Assembly: GCA_964500015.1 (NCBI GenBank)
Contig: CAZCMN010000001.1
Coordinates: forward strand, 1 to 61,409
Reading direction: 5' to 3'
DNA: 61,409 nucleotides
Source of the DNA: JAPLYB01 sp964500015
GTDB lineage: Archaea; Nanobdellota; Nanobdellia; Pacearchaeales; UBA284
Below the pieces are notes generated by a model. The model did not search any database. It saw only the letters and a list, made by a program, of their open reading frames with translations, and was not told the origin of the DNA. Within the stretch, counting starts at the first letter, position 1. The number at the start of each line of letters is the position of its first letter. This document shows positions 50,489 to 59,731 of the stretch, piece by piece. The translations under genes and the position numbers were made by a program.

Positions 50489-51115
50489 TTAAAAATATTC
50501 TTTCCACTTTTCTTTAATTTCTTCTAGATTTTGTTTCGTCAGATCAAAAACTCTCTCTTCATGTTTATTAAATTCATCCAAAATTTCAAAAAATTCTTCT
50601 TCTTTTACAGGGTTGAGATTAAATTCATTGCAAACTTCTTTAATCTCTTCAAGAATTTTATCAATATCTCCTTTTTCGTGAACTACTTTTTCAGCTTCAA
50701 AATAATCAAGAATATTTGTTTTAACTAAAGCAAATTCAATTTCTTGATAGATAAAAACAAAAGTTTTAGTTGCTTGAATTTTTCCTTTATTCCATTCAAG
50801 AAACTTAAACAACTCCACTGCTTTATCAAAATCTTCTGATTTTATTGGAATTAGAATTTCTTTTCTTCCTTCACTTCCCTTGACATAGCCATATTTCAAA
50901 ACAATTTCAGGTTTTTTATTGGTGATTCTGACTTTTAAATCAACTTTCTCATTTTTTAGAGTTTCTTTTTTTAAAGCATCAGATAAACTTAATCCAGGTC
51001 TAGCAAATAATAAAGTAAACCTATCTTTTTCTTCAACAAACTTAGCTTTTTTTCTAAATTCTTCCAGGGTTTTTTCAAAATTTTCTATTTTTCCGCGAAC
51101 TTCAACTTCTATCAT
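50489..51115 (-). CDS. CYTH-domain protein
   Basis: 208 residues. The N-terminal EVEVRGKI is the ExExK signature of the CYTH/triphosphate tunnel family; later strands DLKVRITNKKPEIVLKYG and TKTFVFIYQEIEFALVKT supply basic and acidic tunnel residues. Members hydrolyse or cyclise triphosphates (thiamine triphosphate, inorganic triphosphate, ATP). Substrate unknown. Confidence 0.75.
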   Translation of the reverse strand: MIEVEVRGKIENFEKTLEEFRKKAKFVEEKDRFTLLFARPGLSLSDALKKETLKNEKVDLKVRITNKKPEIVLKYGYVKGSEGRKEILIPIKSEDFDKAVELFKFLEWNKGKIQATKTFVFIYQEIEFALVKTNILDYFEAEKVVHEKGDIDKILEEIKEVCNEFNLNPVKEEEFFEILDEFNKHEERVFDLTKQNLEEIKEKWKEYF

Positions 51116-51148
51116 AAAAAGTTAAAGGAAAAGAATACTTAAGATTTT

Positions 51149-51607
51149 CTATTGTCGAGCAGACATCATTTGAAGATGTGCTTTCCATCTTGAAATCATT
51201 TTTTTATTAAATGCTCTTGCCCGCTCAAGACCTCTTCTTTCTTCTAAAGGATCAACTAATGTAGGATCTGAAGGACTTAAAGAAAGTGCATAGGCATAAT
51301 AAAAAACAGCAAATTTACGACAATGTACTGAAATATCTATCCAAGAGCATAATTGTGCGTCTTTTGCAGCTTTATCAAAATCTACTGCTGCATTCCGAGC
51401 ATAATCAAAGGTTTGATATTTCCTAAATAATTCAGCATATACTCTTGCAGCATAATATTTGTGATATAATGCTCTTGCCCCATTCCTTCTCCAGTCTTCT
51501 CCAACTTCACTATAATTTCTTGCTGTCTCTTCATCTAGGGGATAATCTGATTTGTCAATTAAAGAGAAAATTGTTTCTTTTTCAACTATGTCATCTAAAG
51601 CTAGCAT
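51149..51607 (-). CDS. Helical-repeat hypothetical protein (paralogue A)
   Basis: 152 residues from the ATG at 51607; the longer frame needs TTG at 51619. A TTTTTAAAC box about 25 nt upstream supports the ATG. Ala/Tyr-rich helices (ALYHKYYAARVYAELFRKYQ, AAVDFDKAAKDAQL) look like TPR/SEL1-like hairpins. Related in layout to the gene at 52163: both carry a helix with AxxxxxKAAK(D/N)A. Confidence 0.5.
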   Translation of the reverse strand: MLALDDIVEKETIFSLIDKSDYPLDEETARNYSEVGEDWRRNGARALYHKYYAARVYAELFRKYQTFDYARNAAVDFDKAAKDAQLCSWIDISVHCRKFAVFYYAYALSLSPSDPTLVDPLEERRGLERARAFNKKMISRWKAHLQMMSARQ

Positions 51608-51642
51608 GTCAAAAGACAAGAAAGAAGTTTAAAAACTTAACT

Positions 51643-52113
51643 TTAGATAAAAGCTAATAAATTCAAGATAGCAGCAAACGCCACCCAAACAAGATAAGGA
51701 ACTAAAAGCCACATAGATGTTTTATTTATTTTCCTTGTAACAGAAATCATCATCCAGATAGAGGCCCATAAGAAAATTATTTCAATAAACCCCAATAACG
51801 GATTTCTTAAGTAAAAGAAAAACAAGCTCCATAAAACATTCAAGACAAGATTTATTCCAAATACTAAAGCTACTTTCTGCCTGTCTTCTTTATTTTTTGA
51901 ATTTGTCCAGGCAAGATATAAAGAAATTGCAATTAAAACAAATAATGTTGTCCAAGCAATTGGAAAAACAAAATTCGGAGGCGTAATAGAAGGTTTAATC
52001 TGTTGATACCACGAGCTAGATGTGCTAGAACTTGTAAACAAACTTCCTATAAAAGCAACTAAAATAACAATTACAAACGATACAATTAATGGAACTATTC
52101 TTATCTTTGCCAT
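51643..52113 (-). CDS. tspO: TspO/MBR family protein
   Basis: 156 residues with five transmembrane helices and the family residues WYQQIKPSITPPNFVFPIAWT, then NLVLNVLWSLFFF, then WMLLVPYLVWVAFA-like end. TspO binds tetrapyrroles or lipids; in bacteria it regulates porphyrin traffic. The natural ligand here is unknown. Confidence 0.88.
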   Translation of the reverse strand: MAKIRIVPLIVSFVIVILVAFIGSLFTSSSTSSSWYQQIKPSITPPNFVFPIAWTTLFVLIAISLYLAWTNSKNKEDRQKVALVFGINLVLNVLWSLFFFYLRNPLLGFIEIIFLWASIWMMISVTRKINKTSMWLLVPYLVWVAFAAILNLLAFI

Positions 52114-52162
52114 CTTCTTTTATTCAGAAAAATAGTTTTTTGTTCTTTTAAATTTTTGTTTT

Positions 52163-52660
52163 TTAAGTGTAAAATCCAAGTTGTTCATAATCAAATCTTT
52201 CAAAAAATTTCAAGATATCTTTTGTTTCAATCTCGATATTCCTTCTAATTCCTGTTTTGCTTTTTTCACCCCTACAAGAAAGGAGAGCATCAGAAAATAA
52301 TCTATGAGAAAGCATTCTACATCTAATAGCACTTTGATGATGTTTTGGAAGGAGATTAGCGTTTTTAGCTGCCTTGCTATAAGCATATGCTGCTTGTATA
52401 ATCATTGTCCAATTAGGGTTTTCAGGAGTTTTATCACAATAAATTAAAGATTCAAAACTTCTTGCAGCAGCAACTTTCAAACAATATGCTGCCCAGCAGT
52501 CATATCTCCAAATCATGTCTGCAGTTCGAGAAACAATATCTGCATTAGTAGGATCTAAAGAGTATTTTCCTTTTAATAATATATCTCGGGCAAATGTCGG
52601 ACCCTCATTCCATGGAACAAATTTCCTATATTTCCCCTCATATCGTTCTGGCACAATCAT
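52163..52660 (-). CDS. Helical-repeat hypothetical protein (paralogue B)
   Basis: 165 residues. Helical segments WRYDCWAAYCLKVAAARSFE and AAYAYSKAAKNANLLPKHHQ match the layout of the gene at 51149, and both mention a start-of-repeat SLDPTN/SLSPSDPT element. tspO lies between the two paralogues on the same strand. Confidence 0.5.
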   Translation of the reverse strand: MIVPERYEGKYRKFVPWNEGPTFARDILLKGKYSLDPTNADIVSRTADMIWRYDCWAAYCLKVAAARSFESLIYCDKTPENPNWTMIIQAAYAYSKAAKNANLLPKHHQSAIRCRMLSHRLFSDALLSCRGEKSKTGIRRNIEIETKDILKFFERFDYEQLGFYT

Positions 52661-52832
52661 CCCAATACATTCACAACCCCTTTAAATAAACTCATGTAAT
52701 CCTTTATATAAAGAAAATCTTGAGAATTAAATACATTTATAAATCCTTTATTTTTTACTAATTATAAGAAGTAGTTGCACACAGCAGACGAATTCTTAAG
52801 AAGAGATAAAATGCATAAGGAGGATTTTTAAA

Positions 52833-53102
52833 ATGCCATATGGCGGTGGTTTTGGACGAGGATTTAAACGATCTTTTGGGCCTAGGACAATGACTAAAAT
52901 CAAATGTTCTGAATGCGGCAAAGAAGATGAAGTTCCTTTCAAACCAAGAGAAGGCACCCCAGTTTATTGCAGGGAATGTTTTTTCAAGAAAAAAGGAATA
53001 ACACCAAGAGAGAAAAAAGAAGAAACACCAGAAACAGAAGAAGTCGTTGAGAATCCAGAAGAAACAAAAGAAGAAGAAACACCAGAAGAGAAAGAAGACT
53101 AA
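52833..53102 (+). CDS. Zinc-ribbon (CxxC-x-CxxC) protein
   Basis: 89 residues. A Gly/Arg/Phe-rich start (MPYGGGFGRGFKRSFG), a zinc ribbon CSEC-x17-CREC (about 25-49) and an acidic Glu/Lys/Pro tail. Family is known in Patescibacteria and DPANN with this N-terminus. Ribosome-binding site AAGGAGGA (52817-52824) 9 nt before the ATG. Possibly RNA- or ribosome-associated. Confidence 0.65.
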   Translation: MPYGGGFGRGFKRSFGPRTMTKIKCSECGKEDEVPFKPREGTPVYCRECFFKKKGITPREKKEETPETEEVVENPEETKEEETPEEKED

Positions 53103-53216
53103 ACTCTTCTAATTTTTAATTAATTTTATTTTTTTATATTTTGTTTTCGAGAACTCTCAAGAAGACTTTGAATATTCTGGTATGATTGATCACAACTTAT
53201 CTCGCATTGGCAAAGT

Positions 53217-56200
53217 TTAATCCATCTCCAGGATATATCTTGTGCGGATATTTTTCTTTTGATTCCTTCTAGCAATAATAATGTAAGTTATCAGTCCAGA
53301 AAGTATCAAGATGACTGCTCCCAAACCCCAAAAATTCCATGTTGGTTCATCATACTCTTCACCTTCTTTGCAGTCTGATGGGCAATTTTCATTAGTTTCT
53401 CCTAATTCGCATCTTGTATTTCCACATATACTTGCAATTGCTCTTAATTCATTTATAAAAAGATTTGCTTTTCCAGAAATGACATTCACAAGCCCAATTT
53501 CTATATCATTAACACTATCATCATTTATATCCATCTTTTTTGATTCCCCTGTCTTTAGATTAACCATAAGTGGGTCAGAAAAAATAATTATTGTGACAGA
53601 ATCATTTGTTACATTCATGAATGCAATCTTATGTTTTTCAGGTGTTGAAGTTGTGCTTCCAGTTAAATTAAAATTTATAATATCTCCTCTGCCTCCTTCA
53701 ATGTTTATCTTTCTTATCACTACATTTTCTTCAAAACCATTGATCTGCTGTAGATTATTATCAATAGATATATTTTCATTTAATTCGCTCTGATTTGCGT
53801 TATTTTCAGAGATGGGACTACTACCGCCACCACCGCCTCCTCCACCACCTCCGTTGTGTGGGGCATTATAATTCACACTAAAAGTTCTGTTTGTTGTGAA
53901 GTTTGAGTTTCCTGCAGCATCATTGCATCTTACTCCCCAAACATAGTTTCCATTTGGTATGCTAGAAAGAGTTGTGTTCCAGGAAGTATCATTTTGTGGA
54001 TATGAATTTGTACTTGCACTAGTCCAAGTTCCGTAGATATTTGTCCATAACTCTAATGTATTTACTTCAATATTATCTGAGCATTTCATCTCAAATGATA
54101 CTGATGAGCTAGATGAAATATAATTCTCAACAGGGTTTGTTCCAAAAGATGCTACTGGATTAGTTGAATCAATCCAAACAGTATAAGAATCATTCAATGC
54201 CATGTTCCTTAAACTATCATTCACATAAACATAAATTTTTTTATTTCCATCTGTTAAATTAGTTAATGCATATGTTCCATTACACCACCCATTATTAACT
54301 AATAAGGTTTGATTTCCCTGTTCATCTATGTTAATCAAGCAATGACTTGCTCCAATTCCCGTGTCTATTGCAGAGATATTAAAAATCAAGGAAGTTGAAT
54401 TTTTCTTTTTTGTTGCGTTTGTGTAAATTGGCAGAGTGATTATTGGGCTAGTTGTATCAATCATGAATGTTCTATTTGATTCATCAAACCTACACTCACT
54501 TTCATTATCACAGGCTAGACAATTCCAGGAATATGTTCCATCTGCTATTGCTTTTATGAATAGATTATAAGAACTATTAACTGGGCTTGAATTAGTTTGA
54601 TTAGCTTTCCAAGAGCCTGTCCAGTTTCCATACAAAGTAACATTTATTAGCTTAATATCATCTGAACCACTGCAGTTAAATAGAATACTATAGTTTGAAG
54701 AATTAAAATTATCAACTGGAGAATTTAATTTAATTTCTGGTGGTAAGATAGTGGATATGGCAACATTCCAGGTTTCTTCATCTGAAGTGTAGTTTTCATT
54801 TCCGCTCCAGTTGCACTTAAACCAAAATATGCCAAGGTTATTTAGTTGAGAAATATCCTCTATTGGTGATATCCCAGAATTCCATAAATTTATTCCAGAA
54901 GAATAGTTTGTCCACAATTCAACATATTTTTGAGAAGGAGAATTCATTCTGCAACTGAAATTCACGCTAGTCCCATTATGGTAATTTTTATTAGCTCTAG
55001 ATCCATTTAGATATAACCCTATATCTGAATTAGCTTTTTCAACTATAAATCCAGAAGAGTTACTTGTAGAAGTATAATTTTGTGTTTCAGAAACATTGCA
55101 TATATAATTATAGCTTGATGCAGTAAGTGTAACAAGTTGATTGTTTTCTGAAGTCACATCACTATTATTTCTATAAAGTTTTGCGTTTGCTTCTGAATTT
55201 GTGCATGAACAAGAAGCATTTACTTGTGTGCCATAGATTATCGGAGAAGTCTGATCAAAAATTAATGAACAAGTTGATGCTACTTTATTCATAACAAAAC
55301 TTTCATTATCATAATAAATTGTATAATTCTCTTGATCTGTTCTTATAACACTAAAGTTATAGTATCCTGCTCCAAGTGCTTGAACCGAATTATTTGTAAT
55401 TGCTGTCCCATTTATGTATAATGCAAACGCAGAATTGCAATTGCTGTAAGTTTTGAAAACATAAGGATAGGTTTGTGTGTTAGTTGTATTGAACAAAACA
55501 TCACAATTTCCCGAATTTTTACTAATAATCAGACTGTTTGAACTTGAAGCACCTGTGTAATTTTCATTTCCACTTGTATTGTAAGTATAATTATAAGCGC
55601 CATATCCTAAAGTAGTTATTTCTGGATTGTTTACCCCGGTGTTATTTCTATACAAATTACAAGTGACTGATGCAGGGCATCCAGAACCAGTAACATTTGT
55701 CTGTGTCCCATAATCTACAATCCAATTTGGTAAAGCATCTAGATTCAATGAAATTGCTGCCTTATTTATTGTAAAGAATTTTGTATCCTGAACATTAGTA
55801 TAATTCTCTTGATCTGTTCTTAGAACTGTAAAATTCCAATAACCTGCAGCTAGATTCTGTTCAGAATTATTTGTAATTGCTGTCCCATTTATGTATAATG
55901 CAAACGCAGAATTACAATTGCTATATACAATAAAAGAAGCAGGATAATTTAATGGGCTAGTTTCATTGAATAAAACATCACAGTTTCCTATATTTTTATT
56001 TATTATAAAAAATTCTGTATCCTGATTATTACTGTAATTTTCCTGATCTGTTCTAATCACTGTGAAACTATAAGAGCCAACAGCCAGAGACTGCACAGAA
56101 TCATTTGCAATTGGAACAGCATTTCTGTATAATGTAAAATCAGAATTGCAATTACTATAAACTCTGAAACTATCTGGATAATTTAATGGGCTAGTTGCAT

Positions 56201-59200
56201 TGAATAAAACATCGCAAGGTCCTGTGTTCTTATTAATAATTAGATTATTAGAAACACTATCCGCAGTATAATTCTCATTTCCACTTGCGTTATAACTATA
56301 ATTATATGTTCCATAACCTAAGGTGATTATTTCAGGATTGCTGGCCAATATGCTGTCTCTATAAAGGTTGCAGGTTAATTGGCTTGGGCAATTGCTACCG
56401 TTTACAGTAGTCTGAGTTAGGTATGCATTAGTCCAAGATGGAGAGCTTGCCAAATTTAATGAGATAGTTGCTTTATTTATTGTGAAATACTCTTCATCAT
56501 AATAATTAGTATAATTCTCATTATCCTTTCTTATAACACTAAAATTCCAGTAACCTGCTGCTAAATTTTGAACAGAATTATTCCCAATTACTGTTCCATT
56601 CCTGTACAATGTGAAATTACTATCGCAGTTGGTATAAACAAGAAAAGCATAAGGATATGTTTTCGGAGAAGTTGTATTAAAGAGGATATTACAGTTCCCA
56701 GTACTGTTCTGAACAGTCAAAATGTTTGAACTTGAAGCACCTGTGTAATTTTCATTTCCACTTGTATTGTAAGTATAATTATAAGCGCCATATCCTAAAG
56801 TAGTTATTTCTGGATTGTTTACCCCGGTGTTATTTCTATACAAATTACAAGTGACTGATGCAGGGCATCCAGAACCAGTAACATTTGTCTGTGTCCCATA
56901 ATCTACAATCCAATTTGGTAAAGCATCTAGATTCAATGAAATTGCTGCCTTATTTATTGTAAAGAATTTTGTATCCTGAACATTAGTATAATTCTCTTGA
57001 TCTGTTCTTAGAACTGTAAAATTCCAATAACCTGCAGCTAGATTCTGTTCAGAATTATTTAAAATAACTGAACCATTTCTATATAATACAAAATCAGAAT
57101 TGCAATTGCTATAAACTTTAAACACAGAAGGATATGTTTGTGGTGAACTTTCATTGAATAAAACATCACAAGAACTTGGATTTTTAATTATTGTAAATAT
57201 CCAGGAATTTGAAGAATTCCATTGGTTTGTTGAATCATTTGCATAGCTTTTCCAATACCATGTTCCTGCAGGAAGAGTTCTGGAATAATTATATTTATTT
57301 AAACCAAGACTGTTCATTGAATAATTCATAGCTGAGCTAGAAAAATTGCTTTCAAACCACGCAGTGCTTATAGATGATTCGTCCTGCCAAGTTATGTTGA
57401 AATAGCTTAAAGTTGTTGGAGAATAAGTTGAAACAATATCTGTTTGATTGCTGCCCCAGTAAGGAGGATTATTTGCTGGAATAATTGTTATCAAAACTTC
57501 ATCAAAATTAGGATTTCCTAAAGAATCATTGTAGAGGATAGTATAATTCCATAACCCCAAAGCTGAAGTATTCACAAAAACATTCAAAATTGTGTTATTG
57601 TTCCATGAAGCAGTTGTATTTTGAATACTTGAATTTCTTAAAATATAATAATAACCTGAAAAATAGCTATCATACAGAATCCACCCAATTGTTTCAGCAG
57701 TATTTTGGACATATTCTGCATTGATTGGGTTATTGTCGTAAGGGGAAATTGTATCAATTGTAAATGTTCTGTTATTCCCAATCCAGTCTTCTAAACTTGA
57801 GGTATCATTGCACCAGACTTGCCATTGATAATTTGTTCCATCAGGAATTCCTGTAACACTCACATTCAACCAAGTATCATTTGTATAACTTGAATTAGAA
57901 TAATTTGCTTCCCAAGTTCCGCTCCAGTTCCCATATAAGCTAATTGTTGAAATGCCAAGATTATCAGAACATTTCATGTCAAATGTTACACTTCCATCTG
58001 AGTCATTATAATTGTCAACTGGATTTGTTCCAAATGATGCTAAGGGAGGGGTTGAATCTGATTCATAAAGCGTCATCCAGATATAATTTGAAGGTAAAAT
58101 ATAATTTGTTGTCAAATTAACAATGCTCCAATTGTTTGCATATCCTACTAATGTTCCATTAAAATTATAATTTGTATCATGATACATTGCAGTTGCATTC
58201 TGCATGTATTCTCTTAAAATCAATCTTTGAATGTATCCCGAACTGTTTGTCAAAGACCAATTTTGTAGAATGCTGTTTGTATCTGTTGCACTTACATTTA
58301 CTGATTCTAAAGGATTTCCCCCAGTATCATTAACATAAACATCAGCATACCAGAAAACATTTATTTGCCCGGTGTCTAAAATGTTCGTATTGCTCTTGTT
58401 AAATGTACAGTTTGTGAAATTATTGATGCCTGAGCCACTAGAATATATGCTTGAGGCTCCAGAAGAAGAGGCATTGATGACAGTATCTTTTATAATATTG
58501 TTTGTTGAATCTGAACTAAGGACAATTCCATCACCACTAGAAGTTTTTATGTTGTTGTTTATAAAAGTGTTGTTGTCTGATGTGAAGTAAAGTCGAACTC
58601 CTGAAACACCAGTATTAGTAACAGTAATATTATTATAATAAAAATGATTATTAGAGCTAGAACTAGCAAGAGTAATTCCACCATTACCTGTGCTAGTCTT
58701 GTAAATGTTGTTATTATAAACATAATTATTAGAACAAGTTCCAAAATAAATACCATTGGTACTTGTACCAGTTACAGTAATATTATTGTTTGTTATGTTA
58801 TTATTATATGAATTTGGCCATAATTCAATTCCAGATGCACTATTCCCTATAGTTGAAATAGAATTATTAAAAATTGTTCCATTAGTTACATTAATATAAA
58901 AAATCGCATAAGCATTAACATAAGAACTGCTTGTTTGTTTTATAACACAATTCTTTATAGTTGTATTGATTTTATTAGAAACAATGCCATAAACTGATGA
59001 ACTTAAGGAATAATTGATTGTGAAACCTTGGCAATCCAAAGTCACATTATCAGCTGTAATATTAAAACAAGTTCCAGGCGAGGAAACATTTTGAATTAAA
59101 GTATAAACAGTATTTGCCATGTTTAAATTACGGCAAAAACTTACATTAGAGCCTGTTTCAACACTAAACGTTCTATTGTCGGTGATGTTTGTCAATCCAG

Positions 59201-59672
59201 TTGTATCATTGCACCAGACAGCCCATTTATGATTGCTTCCTTGAGGAATTCCTGTAACACTTATATTGAGCCAAGTATTATTTGTATATGATGAATTTGT
59301 GTAATTTGCATGCCAAATTCCTGTTGTGTTTATCCATAATTGTATTATATCAACAGCAGCATTGTCATAACATTTCATATCAAATGTTATTGAATTGCTC
59401 GATGAATTATAATTATCAATAGGGTTTGTTCCCAAACTTGCTACTGGCGCGATTGTATCTGGAGCAACATGAATACTCACGTTAGCGTTCCAATTTTCAG
59501 AATCTGCAGTATAATTCTCATTTCCACTCCAATTACAAGTAAAAAACCATGACCCTGCGATGGATAAATTAGTTCCGTTAGTTAATGGGCTTGTTCCCTC
59601 GTCCCATAATTTTAGTATTCCGTCAGAGAAATTAGTGTAGATATTAACTGTTCCCGAAGCAGGGGTTACCAA
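53217..59672 (-). CDS. Giant surface protein, distal part (frame-broken)
   Basis: 2151 residues as an open frame from a TTG; there is no signal peptide because this is the 3' part of the gene that begins at 61294. Upstream of the TTG the frame stays open back to about 59765 (coding SDIREYLNGTRGDKNYTRYD). Contents: Ig-like beta-sandwich repeats at both ends; a parallel beta-helix region (about 190-430) with NN-rich repeats; many repeats of the ENYT...FFTINKAAISLN type; a Gly-rich hinge GGGGGGGGGG; and a C-terminal transmembrane helix (about 2115-2137) with a basic tail. Very many N-x-S/T sequons suggest N-glycosylation. Probable cell-surface adhesin or host-interaction protein. Confidence 0.85.
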   Translation of the reverse strand: MVTPASGTVNIYTNFSDGILKLWDEGTSPLTNGTNLSIAGSWFFTCNWSGNENYTADSENWNANVSIHVAPDTIAPVASLGTNPIDNYNSSSNSITFDMKCYDNAAVDIIQLWINTTGIWHANYTNSSYTNNTWLNISVTGIPQGSNHKWAVWCNDTTGLTNITDNRTFSVETGSNVSFCRNLNMANTVYTLIQNVSSPGTCFNITADNVTLDCQGFTINYSLSSSVYGIVSNKINTTIKNCVIKQTSSSYVNAYAIFYINVTNGTIFNNSISTIGNSASGIELWPNSYNNNITNNNITVTGTSTNGIYFGTCSNNYVYNNNIYKTSTGNGGITLASSSSNNHFYYNNITVTNTGVSGVRLYFTSDNNTFINNNIKTSSGDGIVLSSDSTNNIIKDTVINASSSGASSIYSSGSGINNFTNCTFNKSNTNILDTGQINVFWYADVYVNDTGGNPLESVNVSATDTNSILQNWSLTNSSGYIQRLILREYMQNATAMYHDTNYNFNGTLVGYANNWSIVNLTTNYILPSNYIWMTLYESDSTPPLASFGTNPVDNYNDSDGSVTFDMKCSDNLGISTISLYGNWSGTWEANYSNSSYTNDTWLNVSVTGIPDGTNYQWQVWCNDTSSLEDWIGNNRTFTIDTISPYDNNPINAEYVQNTAETIGWILYDSYFSGYYYILRNSSIQNTTASWNNNTILNVFVNTSALGLWNYTILYNDSLGNPNFDEVLITIIPANNPPYWGSNQTDIVSTYSPTTLSYFNITWQDESSISTAWFESNFSSSAMNYSMNSLGLNKYNYSRTLPAGTWYWKSYANDSTNQWNSSNSWIFTIIKNPSSCDVLFNESSPQTYPSVFKVYSNCNSDFVLYRNGSVILNNSEQNLAAGYWNFTVLRTDQENYTNVQDTKFFTINKAAISLNLDALPNWIVDYGTQTNVTGSGCPASVTCNLYRNNTGVNNPEITTLGYGAYNYTYNTSGNENYTGASSSNILTVQNSTGNCNILFNTTSPKTYPYAFLVYTNCDSNFTLYRNGTVIGNNSVQNLAAGYWNFSVIRKDNENYTNYYDEEYFTINKATISLNLASSPSWTNAYLTQTTVNGSNCPSQLTCNLYRDSILASNPEIITLGYGTYNYSYNASGNENYTADSVSNNLIINKNTGPCDVLFNATSPLNYPDSFRVYSNCNSDFTLYRNAVPIANDSVQSLAVGSYSFTVIRTDQENYSNNQDTEFFIINKNIGNCDVLFNETSPLNYPASFIVYSNCNSAFALYINGTAITNNSEQNLAAGYWNFTVLRTDQENYTNVQDTKFFTINKAAISLNLDALPNWIVDYGTQTNVTGSGCPASVTCNLYRNNTGVNNPEITTLGYGAYNYTYNTSGNENYTGASSSNSLIISKNSGNCDVLFNTTNTQTYPYVFKTYSNCNSAFALYINGTAITNNSVQALGAGYYNFSVIRTDQENYTIYYDNESFVMNKVASTCSLIFDQTSPIIYGTQVNASCSCTNSEANAKLYRNNSDVTSENNQLVTLTASSYNYICNVSETQNYTSTSNSSGFIVEKANSDIGLYLNGSRANKNYHNGTSVNFSCRMNSPSQKYVELWTNYSSGINLWNSGISPIEDISQLNNLGIFWFKCNWSGNENYTSDEETWNVAISTILPPEIKLNSPVDNFNSSNYSILFNCSGSDDIKLINVTLYGNWTGSWKANQTNSSPVNSSYNLFIKAIADGTYSWNCLACDNESECRFDESNRTFMIDTTSPIITLPIYTNATKKKNSTSLIFNISAIDTGIGASHCLINIDEQGNQTLLVNNGWCNGTYALTNLTDGNKKIYVYVNDSLRNMALNDSYTVWIDSTNPVASFGTNPVENYISSSSSVSFEMKCSDNIEVNTLELWTNIYGTWTSASTNSYPQNDTSWNTTLSSIPNGNYVWGVRCNDAAGNSNFTTNRTFSVNYNAPHNGGGGGGGGGGSSPISENNANQSELNENISIDNNLQQINGFEENVVIRKINIEGGRGDIINFNLTGSTTSTPEKHKIAFMNVTNDSVTIIIFSDPLMVNLKTGESKKMDINDDSVNDIEIGLVNVISGKANLFINELRAIASICGNTRCELGETNENCPSDCKEGEEYDEPTWNFWGLGAVILILSGLITYIIIARRNQKKNIRTRYILEMD
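55535..55872 (-). repeat. 338-bp exact direct repeat, copy 1
   Basis: Identical base for base to 56723-57060, 1188 bp (396 codons) away and in frame. It encodes one complete set of the VDYGTQTNVTGSGCPASV / YNYTYNTSGNENYT modules. Neighbouring modules are only similar, so this copy is recent. Confidence 0.9.
56723..57060 (-). repeat. 338-bp exact direct repeat, copy 2
   Basis: Second copy of the repeat at 55535-55872. The flanks diverge at once on both sides, which suggests gene conversion or a recent duplication of a module rather than ancient repeat structure. Confidence 0.9.
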
Positions 59673-59731
59673 TGAGCAGGTTATATTCGCAAGGTCATAT
59701 CGAGTATAATTTTTATCCCCTCTGGTTCCGT

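Noticed and set aside
58372..58756. Small hydrophobic frames inside the giant surface-protein gene
   Set aside because: They are shadows of Asn/Thr-rich beta-helix repeats, which read as Leu/Ile/Val-rich sequence in other frames.
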